The notes beneath the pieces are model-generated. The model worked only from the letters and a program-made list of their open reading frames with translations. It searched no databases and had not been told where the DNA came from. A stretch of 64,000 nucleotides of DNA from Sycon ciliatum. Its lineage: Eukaryota > Porifera > Calcarea > Leucosolenida > Sycettidae. Position numbers and translations under genes: made by a program. Positions within the stretch are counted from its first letter, which is position 1; each line of letters begins with the position of its first letter. Positions 12,801-26,100 of the stretch are shown here, piece by piece. Location of the stretch: positions 11,033,227 through 11,097,226 of the forward strand of contig NC_088647.1 in assembly GCF_964019385.1 (NCBI RefSeq). Direction: 5' to 3'.

Positions 12801-15800
12801 CAGTTTTTGGGCTGCTTTAGAAGGACATGTGACTTGAAAAAGTGTACACTATGCCTATCCCCGTGGATTACGCGGCTGTGGATTTTGCATCATCGAACAA
12901 GGATCGCATTTTCTTACAATTGACGTCCCGCGTCTTTGATTTTTTAGCTAGCATGTACACATCATGCACTATGCACATGTACAGTACAGCGAGGAAAGTC
13001 CGCACAATCCCCAGTCAACCTGCTACGACTGAGGTAAAACTAAGACTACCGCAGAATCCCGCGGATATGCCCAAGGACTTACCTGTTTCACAAGGACATT
13101 TCGGTGGGCTTATACAAGAACATGGGCTTATCCGCGGGCATGGGCTTATACGCTGACACCAAAATTGTGCTATTGGAAAGTACCAAGGAAGTGAGAAGTA
13201 CATTGCTGAAAGCCAGTATTCAAACACAAACAATCGATGATTGTGTTGAAATGTACAAACAAACGAAAACGTACATGTACATGGTACGACCAAGAGTCCA
13301 TAGTTTATGGACTCTTGGTACGACCTAGGCCCATGGGCTTGTACGACGAGGCTTCCAGATGTTTGAACTTGACCTGGACTTATGCGCTAGCATGGGCGTA
13401 TACGCGGGTGGGCTTACCCGCGGGATTCTACGGTAACTCGAGCAGGTAAGATCACAAGCTACAGTCCGTTTCAAAAAGATTTACAATCCTGGCGATCGCC
13501 CGCGGAGTTCGGCGTCTTACCGTATGAGCACTCGAGCGCTGCCTGGAAAAACTGACTGTGAACTCGAAGAAATATTCCGCGCGAAAGCAGGAAAAATGAC
13601 AACTCACTCACGTTGACACAGTCATGTACGTCTGGTTTACAACAAACGAGTTCTTCCTCGTATCGATAATGGAGTCAGAGAGGACATGTCGAAACGAAAG
13701 TGTTGTAAATGTTGACGAGCTGCATGGGTCCGTTTTGTGACCAAAATAGTTTCTTTGAGCTGCGATGCAATTTACTCACCGTGTGATGAAAACGACATCG
13801 ACACGGACTCATTCCCAAGGCCATGACTTGGCAAAGCTATCCGTATGACTTCGACGACATTTTGAGAAAAGCAGACGCTTGTAATTGTGAACGCTGATAG
13901 AAGACGGCGTTGACTGCTAAATTCAAATAAATTGGCGATCTTGAAATACTAAAATAAATCTCAAAAAGCTACAGCGCGATGACTTCCATTATAATTCACT
14001 CACACCATTGCAGTGTTGTGGGTGTGTTCACATGGCGTGAGCCAGTCAAGTGTCAGTCAGTTCGGCAGGAAGCGCGAGCTCCAACAACAAGTCGCTTGGT
14101 GCAGCCATCTTCTTTGTCTTGTACCAGCTTGATCACCAAAACAATGAAAAAAAAGTTTGACTTGAGGATAGGTTGGGATTTGAACTCACAACTTCATGGT
14201 CAGCAGACAGCATTCATAACCACAAGGCCAAAAAGGAAAGGATAAATCGTGGGTTTTGATAAAAAATTGATGCTGGCTTCCTGGGCAAATTGTAAACCAT
14301 GGGAAAAGGCCGAAAACCTGGCCGAAATTCTAACTCCTTAACGGTTGGTCCAATTGTTCCGAAACCTTCACAGAACAATTTGCCGTGTCCTAACAAGCCA
14401 TTCTATGTACTGTAGAGGCAGAAAATTTCGTCGGTCAATAATTTCGTCCAACTCCAAAGAAAAGGAGTTCGTCCGGTTGAAAATTTCGTCCATGGATCAT
14501 AAGAGTGTATAGAAATGCTGGACAAATCGATATTCGTCCTACATTTAATTTAGTCCAAAAGCTCCTTGGACGAAAAAGACGAAATTAAATTCCAGACGAA
14601 TATTTCTGCTTATACAGTACTTTGTTGTCCAAATTTCCCTTATCTTCATACTTTTTAAGACCCAAACCTGATTGTGAATCTTTTTGAAACAGACTATAGC
14701 ATGGAATGACAGCATCGTACAGCAGTACGATGTACTGTCGTGGACATGGAAATCCGGTCGCACGTCTAGCGGCCCCAGGGCGCTGGCCATGCAGCCGTCC
14801 GTATAAGCAGTACACGCGAGCATGTAATAATTATGCGCTGCTGGTTGCATCGGCCGGATCAACATGATTGATTGTGCACTGCATGCAACGTTCTGTACGT
14901 GCTGAGGGCGCCGGCCCCGGTCAATCGACTGGATTTCCATGTCCAAGACAGTAGTACGGTGTAGTATGCCGTACAGCAGTACGGTGTAGTCAAGATACGA
15001 CAATTGAGCAATGATCAGAAAGGGTCGTGCGAAAAGGTGAAACACCCACATTCCGATTTAAACCGGGCCTATACACCAATATACAAGATGTACTCCAAAT
15101 TGGTGCAATGTATGTGTGTAATGAATATTCAGTGTTCTAAAAGTGGGTGGGCAGCTTGAATACCTTTGAAATAGTGCAGTAAGCAACAAGAATAATCAAG
15201 AATGGCTGAAGATTGCGGGGGAATGATCAACACATTCGCAGCTGCATCCAGCTTGGAGTCGTTCCACAATCTCATCTTCCATTTGTTCATCCGCAGCTGA
15301 AGACATGACATCGCTGCCGTCACTAGCCTCAGACTCAGATGTTATCTCAGAGGACGACTCTTCCGCCTCTGACAAGTCATCCGCCACCTTGAGCTGCTTC
15401 GCAGCAGGAGATAACCGCTGTGATTCCGCCTCGCTGTCGACATCGATGTCGGAACCAAAGAACGTCCCATCCTCACTCTGAACTTCAGCGGCTACTTCAG
15501 CATCCACTCCCGACCAGGCGCGAACTGTACACAATAACCGCCGTGTGTGCTCTGCGAGCAGCTCTGGCGTGCGCAGCCATTGCGTCAAGATCAATGAACA
15601 CTTGATTCGCCACTCGACGCGACTTCAACTAACTTCAAAACATTTACTTCAAGCAAGGAGTTCAAGAAGTAAAGAACTCGTCGCACTGTTTGCAGTGCGA
15701 TCAAAAAATCGTTGAACGTCACAAATCGACTTTTTCTCGAAAAAATTACGAAATCTCTAAGGGTCGTTTTCGCTCATATTAGGAAATGTTTTTCAAGTAA

Positions 15801-16132
15801 CATACCTGGTTGATGCTGACAGTTGTAGTGCAAGTTGTGAAGGAACTTTTCTGCCTGTGTTTGATTTGATTGATTACAGTTATGATCCACATTACGCTTC
15901 TGGTCCAACAGTCGCCACAAGCCATGCACCAAACTCTAGCAGTCAAGGCTACTATTCTCAGTACGCTCCTCCCAGTTCTGATCCAGCTGCCCATGTTTCT
16001 GCAGGCCACGCATCAGATCCACAAGCTGCTCATCGTCCTTCCCAGTCCGCTAGTGAAAACCACTTACCTGTATGTAGTTTAAAATTATGTTATTGGGTAT
16101 GTACGTGTGTGCTCGTCTGTGTGTGTGTGCTC

Positions 16133-16180
<48 letters not shown>

Positions 16181-16729
16181 ATGCACCCTTGTGTATATGT
16201 GTGTCTGTGTGTAGTACAGTTGTGCTCGCTGAAATCCGGCCAGAAGTGCAAACTGGCGCCCTGGACCAGTTCCGATTACATCACTGTACTGGTATAGTAC
16301 ATGTGTACGTCCGGCAGCGCTCGTTCCACTTCCAGGGTGTCAAGGGCCGTGCAATTTGAGGCCGTCAAATATGCATTTTGGTCGGGTTTCACTGAGCACA
16401 ACTGTGCTAGTGTGTCTGTGTGAGTGTGCAGGGGTAGATCTAAGGGGGGGGGGGGGGGTCCCTATTTTTTCCGTCCACAGTTAAGGTGTGATCACTAATC
16501 CATGCACCCATGTCCATGATGCGACCTGCACGCCCTAGAGATAGCGTGGTCCCCTAGCATTTGCGCATCACTAGCGCTAGGTTTGAAATATCATTTGTGG
16601 TCGGAGTGGGAGAAAAGTGCCCCCCCCCCCCCCTTGGAAATATCCTGGATACGCCCCTGGTGTTGGGGGGGGGGGGGGGGGGGGGGGAGGTGCAAGTGTG
16701 TGTGGATGTCTAAGTATACATGTAAGTGC

Positions 16730-16765
<36 letters not shown>

Positions 16766-19273
16766 CAGGTCGCGTAATGAAGCAGCATAACGATAGATGT
16801 GCAAAGTCATGATGCCTGGTCCGCTTCTGTCCTGGGTTCACTACCCCGTGCGTTGCAGCCGCGAGCAAAACCAGCTCAGGCTGAGAGTTCCCTCCATGAT
16901 TGCTTGCCCAAAGCACGCATTCTGAGCCCACTCAGATCAGTCATGGTCTTCAGTGGCATGTCTCTGGCAGCTGTGCTTGCCTTGACTGCCGTGGCCAGGT
17001 TCGATTTCGGGCGTCCACGCACACCGGTGACATCTCGACGTGTAAGTGCGTGGATGTGTCAAAAAGAAGGTCGCCTTCCGACAGGTTGGCTAGTTTTGGC
17101 TTCACGATCCAGTGTACCATTAATATAGCTTTCATGGTTATGGTTGTTGGTATGTGTGTTGGCTCTGGGTTTCCAGTACTCAGTTGCTGAAGCTGGTTGG
17201 TAAAGTAACTCCAATTTCACTTCAAAATACCAGCGCATCTAGTGTCTGCTTATATCAAAGCAGCGTGCTGTCTATACTGGTTACCCAGCAAGTGTAGGGT
17301 GTGCATAGGTAACAATCTTGGTCGTTCTATACCGATGTACTCTGTGTGGTGTAGACCGGGTGTGCATTGGTGGTCGATTCACATGGCTTCGCCAGTTTTG
17401 TGGATTAGGCCGCTATTTGGTGCTAGTCTTGATCTGTCTCATTCAGATATTGTCAGCTATCGTTGCTATAAGAGTCTTTAACCCTTTGAGACCCCAACGA
17501 TCGAATTCGATTGTTTGGTATACAGTGACACTAAAATAATTATATCTCTGGTGTTCCTTCACCGATTTTCATAAACAAAGTATGTACGTTTCAAGAAGAA
17601 CCTTGGCTATCACGTCGAAGTTATCCGAAGTCTCTAAGAGTTACGATGCTGCCGTGGTGAGACTCGAAGTCGGAGACAAACTGAAAAATTCACTTAGATC
17701 GAAAAATTCAAATTTTCACGCTGCACTTGGCAGGCGATTTCCCCGGAATGGAACGTCATACTCAAGCATGCTGCACACCAAAATTTTGCGCTTGAAACGA
17801 GCTTACCGCTGTAGTTTGTTTGAAGTCAATGCGATGAAGGAGAATGGAATGGCGGCTGTTTGAACTTTGCTGAAGCTGTTCGCGCACGGCTGCTCTTTTG
17901 GGCGGCATTCTAAGCCACGCAGAGCAGAGGCTGTGCAGGTAGCTGGCTTGAGTGTGGTACTAGTCTCTTCGTCTTGGAAATACCTTTCCAACGGTGGTTA
18001 GTTTGTAAAAATCGGTGAATGTTTGATAGCGATACGGACGAAAGTGCATGTTTTTTTTAAGGTGAGTAAATTGTCGTACTTTCAGTGGGGTCTCAAAGGG
18101 TTAAGAGACCTAGTCTGAGTTAATGACGTCATCATGATGTTACCAAATTTAGTGCAAATTTCAAGCTGGTATAACTCGGGAGTGGCTGCTCCGATCAACC
18201 TGGGACCTTCACCATTGGAATCAGTGCATTTTTCGCTACCAGTTGTGAAGTTTTCATTTTAGGGTGAACTTCCCCTTTAACCCTTTAGCACCTAAATAGA
18301 TTTCAGCCGACGCATGATTTTCACAAACTCACATTTTCATCTAGCTGTACTTTCGATAGCCTTCGGAGGATTCTCACAATCTTGGGCTCTATGGAAAGCT
18401 CTCAGCAAGACAAACACAGCCATACTCAGTTCGCAATTGACAGTCGTAGGGGTAACGCCGCAGCGCGATGAGAGCGCTCCAATGCCAGGCCTACGAGCGC
18501 GGCACTAAATTCTCAGCCATTTCAACTATTTCGATCGCGGAACGGTCAGTTTTTTGCAGGAGAGAGCTGAGAAATGCAGCTGCAAAATGACGTGCGTCAT
18601 GTGTGAATGCGTGGGCAGCGAGTCAGGGAAACCCCCTTGCGCCCGTTTCAAATTCACGCCTGCGTGAGCTGATTCGTGCCAGCAAATTTTGTTCGAGTGT
18701 CATAGCTCTGCTCCAGGACCTCAGATCGTCTTCGGGTTTTTTCAGAGCCGACAGCTGAGGCCTTCCTGATACAAATAGACCTTTCGATCGTTGAATTCGG
18801 ACAAGGATTGAACGAATGGCGAAAGTTTGAAGTCGCCTCAACATGCTCTGTATATCGGTGTTTTAACAAGGGTTAACTTGCGTTCACCACTGCATGTGTA
18901 CACTTGTAACCTCGCGTTAGTGCTTGTTTTTGCTGGCTTTTGGGGTGTCATGCACATGGAAACACGCCGAAATGGAAATTACGCCATGCATTTTTAAGTA
19001 CGTATAAGGCATGTACTGGCGTACTTGTACATGACAGTCACTTTGACTGGCGGGGTCAAGAATTAGTACTCGAAGGTATCGCACGACCTAGAATACAACT
19101 CGAATTTCTGTTTTCTGTGAACGCCTGAATGCGTGCCTGGGCACCCATGAACTGCAAGCATGCAGCGTACATGCGGCAGCAATGGATACAAATTTAAGAT
19201 GCGTCGAAATAGTGCAGCCCCAATTCAAGATGTCCTCCCTTTCTCTCTCCCTCCCTCTCTCTTTCTCTTTCTG

Positions 19274-19352
<79 letters not shown>

Positions 19353-20084
19353 TTCTAATCTCTTATCTCTACTCTCTCTTCTCCCTCTCTTTCCTCTTTG
19401 TTTGTGCAGTGGAGTCAGCCTGCACATGCTCCTCCAGAATATCATGGCCCGCCAGGTCCCTCCGCTGGCAGTAGAGGTCCCCCTCCTGGAGAGTCTTCTC
19501 ATCCTCCATAGTAAGATATGAAAGAGGCATGTATGTGTTTGTATGGGGGGGGGACCTGTTTTCACTATGAACCCAAAGTTTCTGTTGGATTTATATGCTG
19601 CAGATCTTGTAGTGCTCAAGCTGAAGAAGCGCCATGGCTCTGACCTCGGCACTGGGAAAAAGGGGAGAAACGTGCACAAGTGTTCTCTGGCTCTAGATTT
19701 ATGTTGTTGCTCTACTCCTCTCCTCCATGCGCTCTGAAGAGCGCTCAGCCTACTACTGTAAAATCGGAGAGTCTAACGAGTGACAAAGTCTACTGTTTTA
19801 ACAACCAATTGTTTTCGTTATTTGAAGAAACGTTATCGCGAACTCGGCTTTAGATGTCTGTGTAGAGATGTGCCTATAAATGGGTGGCCAGGTAGCCATC
19901 GTTAAACTTTCTGCACGTTATGCCGAAATTACAAAAACGTTAAACTTTTTGGTCGTTAGACTTTCCGGTTTTACAGTAGCTGCTACCCTCGTTAGCTGTT
20001 ACACACAACAAAGATTCCAACAAGGAAGGGTTACGGGTACTGAGAAGGTGATACTGAATAGTACGATCTGATGGACATGGACAT

Positions 20085-20142
<58 letters not shown>

Positions 20143-23100
20143 CGCACCTTGCCCAGTATCTTCCACGTATTTTCTACAGTATAAATCATTAATTGACCAT
20201 GTCCATCAGATTATCCTGTTCAGCATCACCTTTCTGACGAGCCTTTTTGTATGCGAAACAGTTGTCAAGAGGAATTTCAGTGTTAATACCCAACTACAGT
20301 CAACTTCGCTTATAACGACACTCGGCGGGGCATCAGAAAAGTGTCCTTATTCGCGAAGTGTCGTTATACCCGAAGTCCCATTATATGTATTACAGTTGGA
20401 TGTGACTTTGCTCTGGGCATAGAAATTCTGTCGTTATTCGCGAATTGTCGTTATATCCGCAGTCGTTATTAGCGAAGTTGACTGTACCCGTAACCTTTGG
20501 TTGTTGGAATTTTTGTTGTGTGTGATGGCTACCGAGGGTAGCAGCTGGTTGACTGAAGAGCGCGTGCAGGAGAGGAGTAGAGGAACATTGTAATATTGAA
20601 AGGCCGCAAATGGTACCACTCTTTAATTTTGTGCTTGCCATATGGACTTGGATGGTGATCCCAGCTTGAATTGCCAGGACATTGTGTCTGGCCACTTTTA
20701 CATTCATACATGGTAGTACATGTGTGCAGCAGTTGCTGATCAAAGAATAGTTGTCCCCACCTGGCATAACTTGTTTTATTTCTAGCCTGGATTTGATTGA
20801 AAGTGAACACTTATTTTTCGTGTGTGGATGAATCTTGGAAAGCGAAAACAGAGAATATGGTATTTTGTGACCATTGTGAATGCCGCAAAAAGTGGTACAG
20901 GTGGAATCCTGATATTTTGAAATATGGCTTAATTCGAACCCGCTGCTTATTTAGAAGTTTCTTTCAAGACAAATTTCAGGCTGTACGGTTCCTACATAAC
21001 AAATTAACAATGTCTAATAATTTGAACCTTGAACTGGGCAAGTTCACCTAATTAGAAGTCCCATGAAATCCGCTTTAATACATAGAAAATGTGCGGGTTT
21101 CCTGCTGATCATTGAATGATCTTTTACTTCTCAACCTGTCTCTTTTGGAAGCGAAGCAGCTTGCCTCGGATAGGATGCATTGGCTCGACATTGTCAACAG
21201 ATACATGACTCATTTGATTTTTTTCTCAAGAGCAATATGTATGCTGTATCACTAATTGATCTGTGTTGGGAACAGGTTTTTCCTATCTTCCTTTGACTTC
21301 GCAAGCGAGCAATGCACATGAGCCATGATCTCAGTAAATGGGCCTTAGGGGTGACAATTTCGAAATTCACTTTATTTGAAAAATGACCGCAATCAACAGT
21401 ACAAGCTAGATTCACACGTGGAAACTTTTATTCATGCAATATCAAACGTTCACTTTCATCGTTGCTATTGCGCTTTGTTTCCACCGTTTGATATTGCATG
21501 AATAAAAGTCCGGTTATAAAATCGTTATCTCCTCGCCATCTGTTTATAGTGTGACATACTATAATTTTTTTTGTTAACTTCCACCTCAATGTTTTGCATC
21601 AGTATAAGCCTTACAAGACCCTTGAATTCTCCATATTGTAGAATGTACTCTGATTGTCAAATTCTGTTATGTATACAGTATCATAGTTGTTGTAGGGTGC
21701 GCGAATCCCGCGATTACCGAGGCAGTCAGCTCATCGAGTGCGTATTCCTTGAAGAGCGAGCTGCGACTTTTGGCTGGTGCGACCCTCCAGCTGTCAGAGC
21801 GATATGACAAGATTTTCCAAGAGTCTTGTCAAGCGCAGCAAGTTGATTCAGCCACATCCGATTGATGTCCAGTGGCGGCTACGTCTTATCGGTACAGTGT
21901 ACCATGGTATGCACGAAAAGGAACAGGCTCAAATTAGCTTTCAGTCTCGGTATTTTGGTTCAAAAACTTTGTGTAAGCGAGATCGCAATATGCTATGCTC
22001 TGAGGTAAATGTTCCAATCAACTTTAATGCACCCAAGTTGCAGAACTAACAAAGTAGTGTTGAAACGAGCGTCTCTATAACAAACGAGCGATCAGTTCCA
22101 CTAACGAGCAAGCTATCGAGCGAGCTAACGAGTTTCATTGATGTGGCAAATATGATTTTTTTGAACAATTTTTTTTCTAAGTTCGATTTTTTCAGCTGGT
22201 TCAAATAATTATCACCGCCGGCATTTGGGGTTGCTGCTGCTTCACTTCGGACTGCTGTTTGGTGTCGAGATGTCTTTTCAGCGTCGTCGTCGAGTAGCCT
22301 TTGTAAGAATAGACCGTTTTGCAAAGATTGCAAGTAGCCCTGGTCTTCGCTGCATCGCGGGAGAAAACTTCCAAACGACTGAGCGTAATTATTTACTTTC
22401 ACTCGAATGGAGAGGTGACCGAAGCATATCCTGCGACAGGTCAGCAGATGCGGAACAAGACATCAGTAGAGTCCACCAAAGCTGCAAGTGCAACGACTAT
22501 TGTCAACTCAAGTGTCATGATTTTCACTTTGCGCGGGACTGGACTCTCGATCGACCAGGGAGTCGTAAAATATTTTACGACTCCCCGGTCGACATGTACT
22601 GCCATGTGTACGGAGTGCAGTGTACGGTGTTCGTTAGTGCAAACGAGCTGGCCCCACAAACGAGCCGAGTTTCTGGCGAGCGAGCTAACGAGTATCCGGT
22701 GAGATCGTTTCAACACTATAACAAAGTCTGGAGAGTCATGCAATATTTCCGCAAAATCGCAAAACCCGATATTTTTCAAAGTGGCATACTGGAAGATGAT
22801 GCCCAAGTACCCCACCAATAAAATGGTCATTTCTTGCTCCATACATCTATAGAGAGGTGCTGAAGAAAAAACAGACGAACCTTTGGACCAATTCTTTGGC
22901 ATTGAGCTACCTTAAAGGGGAAGTATACCCTAAAATCAAATTTTCACCAGTTGTAGTCTTCTGGGTGCTGAGACGAATGGTCTTGGTCCGAGGAAGCTGC
23001 GACGCTCCCTTCCTACTTGAATCCCAATCGAACTCGCGCACTTCCACCGAAACTGGGTGACTGCGCCCTACTAGATGGGGATTTGTGTGCAAAATGTCAC

Positions 23101-26100
23101 TAAAAGCGCCATTTCGTTCTTATAAAAGCACGGATGACCGCGATTGGCCCATATGTTGTAGTCTTTTGGACGCTGAGTCGACTGGTTTTGGTCCGAAAAG
23201 GCTGGGATGCAGCGTTCCTCCTTTATTCCCAATCGAACATGGTTGAACAAGCGGTCACGTGCTCCTGGGTGCCCAAATCACCTGGTCACCGCGCCAGCAG
23301 GCGACAACTTTCACACCAAGGTTCAACTCGAGTTCAACTCGAGTGACAGGACTGCACCCAAAAAAGGTCAAACAGGCTAGTAAGTTGTACCCTGCAGGCA
23401 CGGTGACCAGGTGACTGGTGTACGCAGGAGCACGAGACCGCTTGTTCAACCATGTTCGATTGGGAATAAAGGAGGAACGCTGCATCGCAGCCTTTTCGGA
23501 CCAAAACCAGTCGACTCAGCGTCCAAAAGACTACAACATATGGGCCAATCGCGGTCATCCATGCTTTTATAAGAACGAGATGGCGCTTTTAGTGACATTT
23601 TGCATACAAATCCCCATCTAGTAGGGCGCAGTCACCCAGTTTCGGTGGAAGTGCGCGAGTTCGATTGGGATTCAAGTAGGAAGGGAGCGTCTCAGCTTCC
23701 TCGGACCAAGACCATTCGACTCAGCACCCCGAAGACTACAACTGGTGAAAATTTGATTTTAGGGTATACTTCCCCTTTAACCTAAAATAAGAGAAGCGAA
23801 GCATGCTCACAATGTGCTAACATGCACGCCTGATTGAATGTTAAAAATGTGAGCACAGCTGACCACAAGGGTGCAAGGTTGGTTACAAAGTACAATGTCA
23901 TCAGGGTGTGAGACTAGTGGAAAAGAAAACATGAGGGTGTGAAAATCTAAGTGTATTGTGTGAGAGATGTACACCATTCAATGTAGGTTTACTGAAAACT
24001 ATCGAAGAAAAATGTGTCTGAATCTGAGTGTACGCATCTTTATTTCATTATTTCATCATAGTAGTATGTCGGCATCGATTGTTTTATTTACGGCTATTTT
24101 GAAACTTCTTCCTGCGAGGCACCTGTAGACACGAATTTACCAATATTATTTTCACAAATGTAAAGATGGCAAGCATATTTTGAAAATTATTTCCCGGGGG
24201 ATTTTCCACGCGGCTGCTTCTCTTAGACAGTAGCTTGTCTCTTGCTGATAAACCAACTTTTCACTAATAAAGAATTAAAAACTAATGGAGGTACGAACAA
24301 GGCGTTATCACTCCTGTGTACTGGAGGTGTTGGAGCCATGGCATTTTGTAACACGATAAACATCAAGTGGTCTCCATTTTGGAGCTACTTCCGTTGCAGC
24401 ACAATTTGATGCGAAAATTGGGTAACTTGAGGGCAATGGACCGGCATAAAATGGCTCAGCTCGAAAGACTCTGGCCTCAGAACAAATGTATTGTGTTTTG
24501 GAGCTACATTTGATTTTGTTACACCGCAATTTCATACGACAGTTGAGCAACTTGAAGGCAACGGATTAGCACAAAAATGACTCAGTTCGATTGATTCAGG
24601 CCTCGGGAAAAATTCGACATGTCAACTTCCTTCCACAGAACTTATTTCGAGTTACTGATCCATGCTGATGATTCTTTGGGTCGAAATTGTTTACTGTTAA
24701 ACTGTTGTGATAAGATACAGTCTCATCTGCATGTACTTGGAGTGCAATGTTCTTTGACAAGGTGTCTCAGCATCTACATCTAAAGACTGCTTGCTTAATT
24801 TTTGTGAATGTCAACGGTAGGAGGTGAGACTGTACTTTGGCACAATCAGTGGGCTGTGTGCTGGTATATCAAGCTGGCTGTATCTTTTGTATACTGTTCA
24901 TCAGTTTGCTTTTTAATGGTGGGGTTGGGGTTTTCCGCAAATCCATGATTGCCAATGCTTCCTCCATTATGAATCGAGTGATGGGTTTTGCAGTTATCAG
25001 CACCATTTTTATCTGAAATCTGCCATGCTCATCCGTTTCACCTTGGCATGGGTATGATTTAGGTGTCCACTGGTATGCCCAAAATGCTACAAATATACCT
25101 TTCACAATCAATGTGTGAAATGAACGTGCATGGGTTTTCACATGCCCCGTTTGTATTGTGTTTATGCAAGCTGGTCCGACATTTGCCCTTTTCTTTTCGT
25201 CTTCTTTTTCCTCTTCTCCTTTTTTTGTTGTTGATGTCTTTGAGTAATGTGCCTATATTTGTTTCCTGCTTTTCACCTATTCTGTGGTGTATTTAATGTA
25301 GCGACGGCGCTCCCTCGTCTTCACAGAAATCGCACTACTATGGAACTTATCCCGACAAGCCACTCAAGCCATCACAATCGCCTGCATCAGCCAGCAGGCC
25401 ACCACCGCAGGCTGCTGCAGCAGTGCACAGTCATGAAGCTGTTGCTGGACAAGCAGCAGCAAGTGGATCTAGTGCGGCTCATCCGTATCCACCATCATCT
25501 AATGCTGGTCATTCTACATCATACCCACCGTCATATGGTTATTCTGGTAGCACCCCGTTGCATGCAGCTGCCATGTCTCACTCTTCATCTCGTGCTGCAC
25601 CACAACCATCAATGACTGCGCATTCTGGTGAGCATAGCAAAGCATACAGTAAGGTGCCACCAGCAGCAGCAAAGGCAGCAGGCAGTGTGCATGCTGGTGA
25701 CCATGGTGCAGTGCATCCTAGACATGCTGCTGGACATACTGCTGGACATATTGGTGACCACGGTGCAGCACATCCTGACCATGCTGGTGGACATACTGCT
25801 GGACATACTGCTGGACATGCTGGTGACCATGGTGCAGTGCATCCTAGACATGCTACTGGACGTGCTGGTGACCACGGTGCAGCACATCCTGGACATACCG
25901 GTGGACATACTAGTGACCATGCTGCTGAACATGCTGCTGGACATGCTGGTGGACATGCTGGTGGGGTGTATGGCAAGGCAGAAGCTGTTGCACGCTCTGC
26001 TAGCAATACTGCATCATCCTATGGCAGGCCGGCGCAATCTGCCACTGCTACATCAGCAACGCATAGCCAGCACCCAAGTGCCTATGAAACCCCGCGGCGA

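Larger units (their letters stand above)
19706..20586. repeat. Large imperfect foldback around a CT tract
   Basis: Left segments CTCTACTCCTCTCCT (19709), GCTGCTACCCTCG (19980) and GATCTGATGGACATGG (20065) recur inverted, in mirror order, at 20569-20585, 20536-20550 and 20199-20214. The right arm carries an inserted pogo-like MITE (20297-20484). A pure CT run (20086-20137) sits at the centre. The exact termini were not identified. Confidence 0.55.

Noticed and set aside
16430..16661. Possible hAT element with CAGGGG..CCCCTG ends
   Set aside because: The ends look suggestive, but no 8-bp flanking duplication was found and the inner match is mostly homopolymer G/C.
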